Both the position numbers and the translations under genes were made by a program. A DNA stretch of 60,000 nt from Takakia lepidozioides (taxonomy: Eukaryota; Streptophyta; Takakiopsida; Takakiales; Takakiaceae), in NCBI GenBank assembly GCA_030704615.1, contig CM060734.1, positions 46,332,042 through 46,392,041 on the forward strand, read 5' to 3'. Of the stretch, positions 13,667-24,878 are shown one piece after another; position 1 is the first letter of the stretch; each line of letters begins with the position of its first letter. The notes beneath the pieces are model-generated. The model saw only the letters and a list, made by a program, of their open reading frames with translations. It searched no databases and was not told the DNA's origin.

Positions 13667-14805
13667 CTCGGAGCAGGCTAACTTAGACTTCGCACAGTGG
13701 AACTCATTATCAAGGGATTCAGCTCAAGCTTCACCACCGTTGTGGTTCATCGGGGTTAGGAGCACTCACCTTTACAGCGCTGCTAACCTTCCCCTTGATT
13801 CAAGTTCTATGAGCCCGCAAATGTACACTGAGAACTTCGTCTTTACCCTCTTCTTTAGAGCATCCCACTGCAAAGCAATTCGAAGCACCCATCTTACTCA
13901 ATTTGCTCATTTTACTATTTCATGGTTTGAATCAATCGTTGGGAAAGAGTGACCTGCCTGGCTACACAAACAGCTTTCCAACTGCCAGCTGCCACATCCT
14001 CGATCAACATCTGCATTGTGAAGAAAGCATCACTCGACGGATGCATTATAATAAACGTTTTGGCATCAAGATTGTGATCAAGAGTTTTTCTTTCTGAAGC
14101 TAAATGTGGAGTTTTCCATCATCCTCATGTTGGAGAGAGGAACTTTATTTGTCACACTTATGGCGTCCTTGAAGAAAAATTAAGAGGACACACCAACCAG
14201 GCCAACCACACTCAATTACTAGAGATGCTCTTCGGAGAGCCTCATGCAGATATGCCAAAATCCTCTGACCTTCATGATGGAAAGTCGGAACCCGGCAGTT
14301 GGCTCCTTAAAAAGACCAGCAGGACCCTCTAATTCGTGAGTACAACGAAAGAAGTGATGCTTCGTCACAAATCTCCAGCCAGCCATGTTTAGTGCATATG
14401 TTATGTCTGAGGCAGCTTGCCCCATCTGTAATCTCAGTCCTGACACTTGAAATCCCACCATGAATCCCCCCAAAGCCCCACAGAAGGAGAGAACAAACTA
14501 CTGAAGTGTTATGGGAAGAAAGAAGAAATGAAAGAAATGTACTACCATGGGAACCTCGAAAGCTCATGGCACAAAGGAAAATAGGAAAAAGACAGAAGTG
14601 GGGTCTTCAAAAACAACTCCCGATCATCCAAATATGATCTGGGGTGCTTTCCCCATTCCTCAATAACAAATACAAAGAAGACAAGAAAAACTTAACATAC
14701 TCATCCGCTGACTTATTTTAGTGAGCAAAGGGGTGAAGACAGGAAGCTCATCTATATGTTTCACAACTGCATTTGGTACCCTATGTACCAGTGCAAAGAA
14801 CTGAT
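13667..14805. other. Convergent 3' flanks of ABCB and PDC
   Basis: This is the spacer between the stop codons of two convergent genes and presumably holds both 3' UTRs. An AATAAA-like signal occurs near 14050 on the + strand. No additional gene is supported; the short minus-strand frames at 14219-14567 have no recognisable content. Confidence 0.6.
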
Positions 14806-17800
14806 TTACTGTGGGTTTGGTGGCCGGGCATTGGCTGTTGACACCCGAGATCCCCACTCAAGAAGTTCCTTGCTGGTATCATCCTTGTGGAGAAGCACCT
14901 CTATGAAGCAGAAAGTATCTTCCTTACTGTTTGCTGTTGCTATCGCTTCGACAAGCTCTTCCTCTGTCTTGACCTGTGAGACCAAATCAAGAAACATGAG
15001 TTGGTTCATATCCATCGCAAAATCAAGAAGAACTTTGGTAACGTTCTTCTTGGCCCAATTGAGAACAAATCTTCGAGGATGCACAGTGGCTTTTATTGGA
15101 CTCTGCAAAGGATATATAGATGATCATGTGATTGGGCTACAAGGCAAAGCTACTCAGCAGGCTGATGCTACATTTTAAAATTTAATGCTCTTACCTTGGA
15201 AGTCCAACATTTTCCTTCGCCATTCCAGAAAGCCTCCACAAGTCCTGTGTAGTTCCAGTTTTTAATAACATTGTAGGGGCCATCATGTATCTCAACTTCA
15301 ATTGTGTAGCCCCCGTTGTTGAGAAGGAAAATAATGCTCTTCTGACCATAACGAATCATCGTGGAGATATCTTGTGCTGTCACCTAGTACCACCATGCCA
15401 CTCCAAGCTTAGACTTTTGTGGAGAAAAATGTGGACTTAATGCAAAGTATGAAACTAAAACCCTATCATGTATGCATAACTTCGATTACAGGATGACTTG
15501 ATAGATCTTGTAAGGGCTGGCATTGACAAAATAGTATACAGCATGATGGTTTATGGGGTTTCCACCACCTAAGTACAAAACTGACAGATTACATAAGGGT
15601 CGATTTAAGCAAATTGCCATTTAAATTAATTTATTTAATAAATTGCCATAGCTCTCGTGCGCAACTTCACATAAGGGTTGACTTTGGTGGTACGGGGCCT
15701 GGCTTTGAGATCACCACCACAACATTGCTAAATGTAGACCTTTGCTTACCAGGGACAGAAGATGTGGCTGTTGTTTAACTGCATGTCAGAATATGGCACA
15801 GTACTCCTGAGCCTTAGCTTTGCCAAACCCTTGAGACCAGAGATTCGATGCAAAGCAGAAAGGCAAAAGTATGACAAAAAAAAGAGGCAGTAGCATCCTG
15901 AAGGTATGCCGCAGTGGGTGAAGAGCATGTAGGAGAGAGACCGGGGTTTTTTGTAGTACCATGCCACCAGGGGGTTGAGCTATATGACACTGGTAAGGTA
16001 CCAAATTTAGAATCTTCCTAAATCCTCAAGGGTCACAATTGTGGTTGCAGGACATCTGTGGAGATCAAGCTCAAATGCATCATTTTTGGCTGCAGGAGAG
16101 CTTTGTTAGGGTTATATCCCCATGATTGATGGCTCAGGGCTATCTCCTCTGTGAGATGACAAAGCATCTCTTAGTACGTTGTCCTCTAGCAAATCCTTGC
16201 TATTAAAATAAGCTTCCTTGGAGCAGACTTACCTGAAAACTACCATCACCAATGCATGCGATTACACGCTTATCTTTGGCACCTTGTGCACAGCCCAATG
16301 TAGCGCCCACCGCCCACCCAATTGACCCATACTGCATCTGAAATTCAAATCTGCCATGACCAATTCATGACGATCATTTAAATATCAGTGTAGGAACTTG
16401 GTGACAAAGAGTAATTTGCATTGCTTCTCAGTCACCTATAACAAAACAATGGTCATCCAGAAAGCTGGTACCTTCTGAAGGAGACAAGCAGAACATGCAT
16501 TTTGTCACATATAGACATGCAGCCATCTGCACACATTTACGAAGAGCGTTGGGGGCCACAGGATGCACTTTGGATCTGCCCTCTAGGAGTTGACATAACA
16601 TACTTTCAGTGCAAGGCTGCAGGGGGGTACTAACCCTCCGAACATGCCAGTCATGGAACTTTGACCTACCAGACCATAAAACTAAGCCGGAGATGGCAAT
16701 AGCAAGCCCAGAAAACAGTGATTCCGTTGAAGGACATTTGGTAGAGAACAACACGAGGCCTCCACCTAGCCCATATATGACAGCTGCCTATGTGACAAAA
16801 AAAGAAAGAAAGGAAAACTGCATCACATCCAAAGGGGGGCAATGAAAATGACAGTAAACTTACCCACATCCCTCAGGCAGATGCAGCTTCTGACAGTTGA
16901 ACCAGGAATCTCCAGTCTCAGCAAGTACCAACGTGTCTTTTGACAACATGTCCTATAAGCGACAATTGCTCCATAAGTAAGCATCTTAGTGACATAGAAT
17001 CATACAATCTATACATGATGTGCTCCTATTCACTTGTTCAAGCCACAGATAATACCAATGCAAACCTGAAGAACACTCAATTCTATTGTACCAGAATGCA
17101 GTTCATTTTATATTAACTGTCATTGAACCAAACGTTTACACCAGACAAACCTGAATATGCTTGAAAAGAGACACCACTCTTAGGGGCTCCCCTTGAGTTT
17201 GCTTGGGAGGCAGACCATATGGAACATACATCCGGCAGTAAGCTTCATATGATGTTGTATTCTTCTTCACTTTTTTGGCCAAGGCAGCCAGAAAATCCCT
17301 CATCAAAACACACCCAAATGACGGGCCGGCACCAACAGAAACTCGAAAAGGCTGCAAAATAATTGATTTTTCTTTCCGGCAGAGAAGTGAATACCCAACA
17401 GAGCTGCCAAGGGTGATTGGACAAAACATACTTCCATTAGCATCCAATTGGGATTCAGTACTGCTCAGAAAATTGAAAACTGGTACCCTGGCACAGCTAA
17501 GAAAAACCTGCAATTACCAAAATTGCAAATCAAACAGGATTTTTCACATCTGAAAATTTCTCGAAATGCTCTTCAGAGGCAACAACAGGACAATCTACCA
17601 GAAATATACCTGTAATCATTGAAAACGGGACCAGCAAACAGATATCCATCAGCTGACTCCGTAATCTCAGACACATATGGAGAGCTGACAGCACCCCAAT
17701 AGGTTCCAATAAAGTTTGGGTGTGATTCTGGAAACTGGCCCTTTGCTGATGGCATCACTGCAACAGCATAGCCAGCCGCTGTGGCCAGATCAACAAACTG

Positions 17801-18859
17801 CTGCCCAGCTTTGGCCACCCGTAATTTGGGACCTGCAATGAGCACAGGTTTCACGCAGCCATTGAGAAAGGCTGCAACCGCTTCCACAGCTGCCTCGAGG
17901 CTTGCCTCGTTGCTCTTCTGATTGCCAATCCCATATAGACTGTAGCCAATCCATAATTTTCACCCACAGTTTTCATGCAAAATTACCAACAGAGAATAAT
18001 GTTATGCATTGAGCGTACAGAGACCTATCTAGTATTCACCTATCCTTACCGTAAGAGTGGCATTTCATTTCCACTCACATTGACCAAATCTTAATGGTGC
18101 TGTTAATCGAAATAGACATAATTTGCACTAATGGTGCGTGGACTTGCTGGGGAGCCTAAATTTCCACCCTCTCATGAAGTGTTTTATACTCAAATGTTCC
18201 GACAAGGCAATGAAATGAACAAGTAAGATTTCTGGTGCTCATGAGAGCATCAAATATCCATGTATAGCGTATACAGGGATGCAAAGACGTACCACCTATA
18301 CCACAGATCTACTCTATCTTGAATTTTCAGCTTGTAGGTTCAATCTTCAGCCTGGATAAAGACAGTGACAGGACATGAAAGAGACACAGCTGTCTGAAGG
18401 AGATTCCATTTGTACAGGCATCGATTCAGCTGAACCTGTCAAATCTAACTAACAAGAAACCAGGTGATGAGCCAAAAATGACTTCTTAAGTTTACGCTGC
18501 CTGATGGTTGACCACAAAGTGGCCCAAATCAAGTTCATGTGCTTGACTTAACGAGCCATAGAATCGGTCATTTCTAATGGGCAAGGAAGGGGTCGTACCT
18601 TTTGGGGTCCGGGGTCTGGGTCAGGGAATAGGGAACAGCATTGTTGCTGAAGGATGGGTGAGGAAGCGACGGCAGGTTGCAACTCACACTGATGTAAACA
18701 GGCTTGCTCTGAAAAATGGCTGTTGAAATGGCCTTGTCAATTAGCTCATGTGCGTCTTCCAAGGTTTGAATCACCACCTATGGTACAAGTCCAGCTTCAC
18801 ATGATTTGCAGTTTGAAATACAACTGGGTATGTGAACAGCACATAACAGCCCAGTCCGA

Positions 18860-18895
<36 letters not shown>

Positions 18896-19883
18896 CCCAG
18901 GTCTCTTTCTGCTCCTTCCAATATAACCTAAGGATCTGCAGCCAACTGCTGGAGGAGCTTTCATTTCACCTTTTGACTTGAATCTTCAGGAGTTGCCAAT
19001 TTTCTATGGTGCCCGTGGCTATCTCATCTTTAATTGCTTGGCAAGCTCAATGTCAATACATTCTAATTGCCGAAAGCGAAGTCAAATCCTACTCTCGTTC
19101 AGAGTAACAGGTGTAGCACAACACTTTCGTGGGTCACTTACTAACCATAGCTAGCTTGAAGAGGATAATTCGTCCAAGCTGTCAGATCAGATCGAAATTC
19201 TGTGTCCAAATTTCAATGGACTACCTGAGAAGAAGGTGAATCTGAAGTAATCACCTCACTCTAAAACAACTTCTGCGAGTGAATTATTTCCGAGGCCGGA
19301 TATTCGAACAGTCAGACATGATTGAAGAAGCAGCCAGCTTTTCTGAACTTCAAATCTTCTGATTGAACCCTCAGAAAGGGGGAGAGACAGCAACACTCTA
19401 CCATCATTAGTGGAAAAAACTTGGGGGGGGAGGATTAACCTGAGCACATGTAATTTGCTGGAAGCACCGATACTCCTGGCTGAAATCAGGTTCACCGATG
19501 GTGTGATGAAGAATGCGATTAGTACCGTAATCGTTTGAGTTTGGACCACCTACGATGCAAATCACTGGCAAGTTCTCACTGTAAGCTCCAGCTATAGCGT
19601 TGATAACACTGAGACCCCCAACAGTGAAGGTGACCGCACAAGCGCCAACCCCACGTACGCGCGCATAGCCGTCCGCTGCGTACCCGGCATTGAGCTCGTT
19701 GCAACATCCTATCAATTCCAACCCCGGCTCAGCCAGGAGATGGTCAAGGAGAACCAGATTGAAATCCCCAGGAACTGTGAAAACATCATTAACGCCGATT
19801 TCAACCAGCCTTCTTGCTAAGTGGCGTCCCAGTGTCCAATCACATTGTGGCCGTGTCTTGCTACTTTCCTGCGTTGGTCCCAT
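14806..19883 (-). CDS. PDC: Pyruvate decarboxylase, 8 exons
   Basis: Cytosolic thiamine-diphosphate enzyme converting pyruvate to acetaldehyde and CO2, the first step of ethanol fermentation under low oxygen. Exons on the minus strand: 19883-19440, 18777-18599, 17939-17610, 17403-17151, 16952-16864, 16350-16233, 15383-15195, 15102-14806. All phases agree and give 632 codons plus stop, slightly longer than typical plant PDCs (about 590-610) because of a longer N-terminus and a linker in exons 2-3. Visible family motifs are [16 protein letters not shown] with [16 protein letters not shown] (N-terminal ThDP domain), [19 protein letters not shown], the central domain [37 protein letters not shown], and the Mg/ThDP site GDGS...NNGGYTIE spanning exons 6-7. 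The C-terminus [16 protein letters not shown]...RPPNPQ is diagnostic of plant PDC. The start ATG at 19883 is the first in frame before the conserved [17 protein letters not shown] segment. No break is seen. Confidence 0.96.
18862..18892. repeat. (TC)n microsatellite in PDC intron 1
   Basis: A 31-bp uninterrupted TC run inside the first intron of the pyruvate decarboxylase gene (purine-rich on the transcribed strand). Confidence 0.9.
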
Positions 19884-20505
19884 AGCAGCTCCTGAAATGT
19901 GGCCTGAAACGTGGCCCGGTTCAGTGTTTGTTTAAGAAGATGGATAACCACACAGTTTCAACCGAGTAGGACAAAACCAGAACCCTGCCTGCTCATGACA
20001 TCTGTGTACACATGCAGGCTGCAAAGAAAGGCACCCTGCTACTCAGTTAGAACTCGCAAGCAAGAGCGATGGCAGGAAATCCGCCCCCCATAAATTCCCC
20101 TTCTCCCTCCCCAAGTCTGGATTACTGAGGTTCCACAACTTCAATGTAATTCAAATTCCGAGCTTAATATACCTGACGATCTCTACAGGCCCAACCCAGT
20201 CCAACCTCAGTGGTTTTCGGAGTTCATTGCGAATTGCTGATGAATCTCAGACACTGTAAGCATCCACCCTACTGCGCCTTGTCAAATTTCTCTGCGATCC
20301 GAGCACTCAGCGAATTGCGGGTGGGGAAGGGCAATCGATGCGAGTGTTGGGAAGAGCTTCAAGAGCAGTGGTGGTGCAGTCCAAGAGTCTTAAACTAGGG
20401 CAGGGCAGGTGGACCCGTGGAGTGCTGCCACCTCACGGTCTCACCAACCTTGGGAGACCAAACTTGGCATCACCATTCCCTTCCTGACTCACGGGCCACT
20501 TCACA
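19884..20505. other. PDC 5' flank
   Basis: Presumed promoter and 5' UTR of the pyruvate decarboxylase gene. No open frame with recognisable content is present. The sequence becomes AT-rich beyond about 20500, where repeats begin. Confidence 0.5.
20164..20171 (-). promoter_or_regulatory. Possible TATA box of PDC
   Basis: TATATTAA on the minus strand lies about 280 bp upstream of the PDC start codon. The distance allows a 5' UTR of about 250 nt. There is no independent support. Confidence 0.25.
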
Positions 20506-21100
20506 CTTCTTTACAACATTTTTATATTTTTTGAATTTGTTTTTTAAATACAGTTTCTCACAAGAGATGACATCTCATCCATCAATATTCAGTTCTTTTC
20601 CTTTTATCAGTTCTTTCCTTATTTTTCAAAAAATTAAAGAAGAAAACAAATTCACACTTCTTTACAACATTTTTATATTTTTTTGAATTTTTATTCTTTT
20701 TTAAGTACAGTTTCTCACAAGAGATGACATCTCATCAGTGTTTTTGTTTTCAAATTTTGAAAAGAACAGGACTGACTACTGAGTTTTGCAGGAAATAGCC
20801 ATATTTTCTGCTCATCCACTGAAATTTGGACAGAATCATCCTCCTCTGTACTTTCATCCATGTATATCATCCATATTAGGCGAATTCATCCTATTTTATT
20901 TTATTTTTTGAGAATTTTGGCGATTTCATCCATGAGAAAAACAGGGAATTTACGACAGAATATTCTATTTTGATTTTTGAGGTCGAAAAAGTGCGAAATT
21001 TCGCCAGAAATAAAAACACTGCATCTCATCCATCAATATTCAGTTCTTTTTCGTTTTTCAGTTCTTTCCTTATTTTTCAAAAACTTAAAGAAGAAAAAAT
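20506..21100. repeat. Nested direct repeats, AT-rich
   Basis: A segment starting TTCACACTTCTTTACAACA and ending in GAGATGACATCTCATC occurs at about 20506-20580 and again at 20649-20737. A second unit, CATCTCATCCATCAATATTC followed by TTCTTTCCTTATTTTTCAAA, occurs at about 20569-20650 and 21022-21097. The copies differ by a few bases and indels, so the region grew by local duplication. It is non-coding. Confidence 0.8.
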
Positions 21101-21214
21101 AATAATAATAATTCCCAACCCTTCACTGACTCGAGTTTGTGTGCCTTCAATGTGCCACCTTGGGGGTTTTAATTTTTTTCCGCCTAATAATTACAACTAA
21201 AGTGCCATCCAGGC

Positions 21215-21362
21215 CCTGTCCGCTGTTTTTTTTTTTTTCCTTACCACAAAGGGGGCGGAGTCCTTTTTCTCAAATTAATTTAAAAATAAAGGTCACATGA
21301 GGTGGAAAAATTTACCACCTCAGGGAGGCCGTGAGGGCTAACCGAGGTAACAACCCCGTAAC
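21215..21362 (-). mobile_element. Poly(A)-tailed retroposon 3' end, copy 1
   Basis: On the minus strand this reads CCTCACGGCCTCCCTGAGG, TTTTTCCACCTCATGTGA, a GGACTCCGCCCCC block and then a poly(A) run (poly-T at 21225-21238 on the + strand). The same order of blocks recurs at 23134-23280 and, more loosely, at 59128-59190 and 59575-59900. This is the layout of SINE/LINE 3' ends. The parent element is not identified. Confidence 0.5.
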
Positions 21363-21429
21363 TGTTTTTTAGTCCTCAAAAAACAATTTGCCCTCAAATA
21401 ATTCCAAATAAAGTTAAACTAAGTTCAAG

Positions 21430-21490
21430 GTCGACCCTTTTCTTTAAAAGAAAAAGAAAAGAAAAAAGAAAAAGAAAAAAAAGGGTCGAG
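21430..21490. repeat. Inverted repeat around a purine-rich tract
   Basis: TCGACCCTTTT near 21431 and AAAAGGGTCGA near 21477 flank an A/G-only stretch and could form a stem-loop. No gene is associated. Confidence 0.6.
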
Positions 21491-21719
21491 TGTGGAGGTC
21501 AGCCACTATGCATGTTCTTGGCAATACATAGTCGTCAAGAAGAGCTCTTTGGGTGACGTGGCCGAATGCCATTGCTTACGAGGATGAGCGATATATTTGA
21601 TAGTGAGGGGGCGCCACCCTTTTTTTGGATGTGATGTGATCCATATGTGGATGTAAAGTAGCTAAATCTGGATGTGAAGTGCTCATGAGAGACTATGGTC
21701 TAGATAGCGTTCAAGGGGA

Positions 21720-21985
21720 GGAATCGTCCATGGCGGCGGTGGACCGGTATCAGCAACATTTCATACCAGCCAGAGTATGGTATTGTCAGTAAAGAGGCCT
21801 CCTTCATACCTGGCAGGTAATGGTATCAAGGTAGGTATTAAGCTTTTAATGTACCAATCTGGTATGTATATTGTTTTTGTTTGGCCTGGTATGGTATGGT
21901 ATCAGTATTTCAAATTTCAAATCTTATATCAATACTGGTATCAATACAATTATTTTTATTTTTATTTATTTTTAAACTGGAAAAA
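21720..21985. repeat. GGTAT(C)-rich tract
   Basis: GGTATC, GGTATGGTAT and their complements recur more than ten times in 260 bp, ending in a T/A-rich stretch. The tract has the irregular short-period look of DNA-transposon subterminal sequence, but no coding part is visible. Confidence 0.4.
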
Positions 21986-22703
21986 CAAATTATGTCTAAA
22001 TTATACCGCTGAGGTGATCACTCCAGCGGCTGAAGTGCTCGCCTCAGCGGCTGAGTGCCGCAATTCATAATAACATGGAGCCGGATCTCACCTTAGGTAA
22101 TTTGAGGTCACCTTACAAAAGCCATATTACAGGCTGATAAATGAGACAATGTTCCTCAATATTGACAGCCCCCAAAATATCCATTCAGATCGCCTCAATG
22201 AAAGAGCCGCACTCTCCATTGCTGCACCCTAAATCCTTAACGCTCCAGATATTGATACCTAGGGTGCAAGCGACTGCGGAAGACAGGTTACTGGTATCGA
22301 CAAAGCTGCGTTCCTTGTGATACCAGGCTGGTCCGGTAGCAGCCCAGGTATATGTGTTTTATTATATTGCCCCCAATATGTTCTGCCCGGAGTATTGCCA
22401 ATTTCTTATACCCGCCCGGTCTGGTATCTTGCTGCAATACCCTTACCCTGCTAATACCCCACCTCGCCCCCATATACCAGTCCAACACTGGTTCCAACCT
22501 ACACCCCCATCTGCTAGGACCCCCGAACGTAAAGGATTTTGCCTGCCTAATATGGCGTATTTCCAGGAGGATTAAAAAGCAGAAATCTACGCCTCATGCC
22601 CCTAGCACATTATGTCAGTTGCACTAGCACATTATGAAACATAATTTGTTTGATGAGGACTTGCAGGCCAATAAGAGGGTGGCAAACTCAATCCTTTACA
22701 TAC

Positions 22704-22805
22704 TGGAATGGGCCGCAACATGCCATTATGGCGGTTTCGGCGGCAGCTCGCCCTCCGGCTCGCCACCACCTTACCCGCCACAATGTCATGTGGCGGCCCA
22801 TTCCA
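22704..22805. repeat. Foldback element with 31-bp arms
   Basis: The arm 22704-22734 (TGGAATGGGCCGC...) pairs with 22775-22805 (...GGCGGCCCATTCCA) with three mismatches over 31 bp, around a 40-bp GC-rich loop. It looks like a small MITE or hairpin relic. Target-site duplications were not found. Confidence 0.7.
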
Positions 22806-23133
22806 TAGTACTTGATGAGACACCATAATGTACGCTTCCTTCAGGAGGCGTCAAATATTATTATTATTATTACAAACTTGATGCAAGCGCATATATATAT
22901 ATGACGCCAGCCAAACTACCGGAAATAAGAGCCTCTTCCCGTTGTGATGCAACAGCACAATCTGCGAGAGCACAATCTACTGCACACCTGCTTCCAGCCA
23001 GTCAAATCTTCCCCACCCCCTCTCTAATAACATAAATTGGGATGTGGTGGCACTTGAATCAATAAGTGTCATGACCAATGTGCCACGTAGGTGAAGCCAA
23101 GTGTCCAAGAGAGTCATGTCCATATAGTGTAGC

Positions 23134-23280
23134 CCGCACTTCTTTTTTTTTCTTTTTTTTAAAAATAAAGGGGGATAGAGGCCCTTTTAATCAAATTAAA
23201 TAAAAGTAGAGTCATATCAGTGGAAAAAATAACCACTGCAAAGGCCGTGAGGACTTACTGGGGGGGAACTTCCTCGTGAC
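23134..23280 (-). mobile_element. Poly(A)-tailed retroposon 3' end, copy 2
   Basis: This is the same block order as copy 1 on the minus strand: CCTCACGGCC, GGTTATTTTTTCCACTG, GGGCCTCTATCCCCCTTT and then poly(A) (poly-T at 23142-23160 on the + strand). It sits just outside the proposed left end of the large transposon. Confidence 0.5.
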
Positions 23281-23312
23281 GGTAGCCAGGGATGCCTTAG
23301 CGTGAGCCTGGT

Positions 23313-23346
23313 CACGTGAGCGCGTGAGCGCAACTGCGCTCACGCC
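23313..23346 (+). repeat. Candidate left terminal inverted repeat core
   Basis: The order GTGAGCGCGTGAGCG then GCGCTCACGCC matches the reverse complement of 47758-47786 (GCGTGAGCGCGCGAGCG then ACGCTCACGC) with small gaps. Both are followed by repeated CCACGTCA-type motifs. The motif is itself partly palindromic, so orientation is ambiguous. Confidence 0.4.
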
Positions 23347-23600
23347 ACGTCACCTTGCGCAAATGCCACGTCACGGGGCTCACTCCACGTCATCACACGT
23401 GAAGGCCGCGTCACCACGCGCCCAGAAAGAAGTGGAGTGTATTCCCGCGGATTGGCACCCTTTACCACGGAAACAAGCTGGACGACATAATAAAAGGCAT
23501 TGAATAAAGGATGGATGAATGTACAGTTGGATGATAAACAGATGGATGAGTGTGAAAAATGAATGTAGATGGATGAATGAGGGATGGATAAGAGTAAAAT

Positions 23601-23707
23601 GGATGAATGTATAATGGATGTTAAGCAATGACAAAAATTCATGACAGGAAGATGCATGACCAAAACTTTTGACGAATGCACAACGTATATGAAATGAGTG
23701 TGGAAGG
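23601..23707 (+). repeat. Left arm of ~106-bp inverted repeat flanking inverted exons
   Basis: Positions 23601-23648 match the reverse complement of 24831-24878 at 40 of 48 bases without gaps. The similarity continues, with small gaps, to about 23707 (GAATGCACAACGTATATGA against GAATGCACAATGGATATGA). The arms point toward each other and enclose the methyltransferase C-terminal exons. Confidence 0.8.
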
Positions 23708-23730
23708 TTTGTACCTGCTATCTTTGGCAG

Positions 23731-24628
23731 ACGAGGATGTTCGATGCGATCTGCCTGCGGAGGATTCGCACCTCAAAGACACCATCCTCCATCCGCAGCT
23801 TTGAGATTTCTGACCAGGGTTGTTTCGTCAACCCCCCCCTATGAGCCCCATGTCGATGACATTTTGTACAACTTTTACAGGGAGTGCCATCTGGTCTCTT
23901 CAGAGTCTGACTGGACTGCAAAGGAAAAGTCCCCAGCGTTCATGCAAATACTGCTGGAGTCATGCAGCCACCGCTCTGCACGGGTGGTCGATCTTTCTGT
24001 GTCCATAGGTTCGTTCTTTCCCTTTCGAATTGGTTTTCTTTCAACAGTTTCATCTGCTTAAATCCCCCCCACCAAACTGTTCATGTCCTCCTGTGTGGTG
24101 CAGGAGCAACTTACCATGCATGCAAGGCAGGCGGAAGAAGCCTTTTTGGCATGGAGGGTGATTCTGACCTCTACAACACAGTGCTCCTCCCCCTTTTGTC
24201 TGGCTCCACTTCAGGCACACAGACTGATCGGATTCAAATTCGAAATGATGACGATCCCGAAGATAAGCAGGTCGACAACGACTTTTCATGTGAGTAAAGT
24301 GCTAAACCCTCTTTGGGAGCCATACTCAATTTCTCAATAACATCAAAGTTACAGTAATAACTTTTTCAGGCTGTCTTTCAGGAAAGGCAGCGGTGGATCT
24401 TCAGGAGATACAGTCATTTCTGGCGAGTCTGTTTTCGACAGCCCCCTTTCCAATTTTCTGCTTCCTGTTTATGCCGAAGCAATGGCACTTCACGCGGCCG
24501 AGTCCCTATCCCCTGACATTTTAGTGGCCAGCCGTAGGTGTATCCAGCGTGGATCCGGTGTTCTAAAATACATAGACTTAGATGCAGAGGAAGCGGGGAT
24601 ACATTGTACTAACTCTGAGTCAGACTGA
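23731..24628 (+). pseudogene. Inverted C-terminal exons of a DNA-methyltransferase-like protein
   Basis: Three exons are seen: 23731-24008, 24104-24289 and about 24370/24382-24628. Exon one follows a good acceptor (CTATCTTTGGCAG). Allowing for a 1-nt expansion of a C8 run at 23832-23839, it reads QGCFVNPPYEPHVDD, an (N/D)PPY-like motif, and then EKSPAFMQILLESCS before VVDLSVSIGATYHACKAGGR..LFGMEGD (the SAM-binding motif I region, split by an intron at 24009-24103). The last exon gives an open tail (SGDTVISGESVFDSPLSNF...) to TGA at 24626, but it needs a frame change at its start. The exon one acceptor phase (0) equals the phase of the last donor of the minus-strand gene at 25071-25409. The block is therefore most simply the missing 3' part of that gene, now inverted. 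The alternative is an independent convergent gene. Confidence 0.65.
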
Positions 24629-24772
24629 ACTGTATTCTTTTAATATTCATTTTCATACTATCTGGAAAACGTTGAATCCCCTTCCTCCACCGTAGTTGTT
24701 CCTTTAGAACAAATAATAATCACAGAATCAACTTTCATTTAAATTGCAATATGTATGAATCCATCTCACAAA

Positions 24773-24878
24773 CCTCCCTGACTCTTCTCATATCCATTGT
24801 GCATTCATCTACAGTGTATTCATGCGTGCTCCATTCATGAATTTTTTCCTTTGTTCAACATCCATTGTACATTCATCC
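24773..24878 (-). repeat. Right arm of ~106-bp inverted repeat flanking inverted exons
   Basis: This is the partner of 23601-23707 in opposite orientation. It lies between the C-terminal exon block (ending 24628) and the exon 7 donor of the minus-strand gene (25070), so it sits inside what would be intron 7 of the undisturbed gene. Confidence 0.8.

Noticed and set aside
14756-15178. 140-codon plus-strand frame
   Set aside because: It is antisense to the last exon of pyruvate decarboxylase.
23380-23634. His/Ile/Phe-rich minus-strand frames
   Set aside because: They arise from GGATGAATG-type simple repeats near the inverted-repeat arm.
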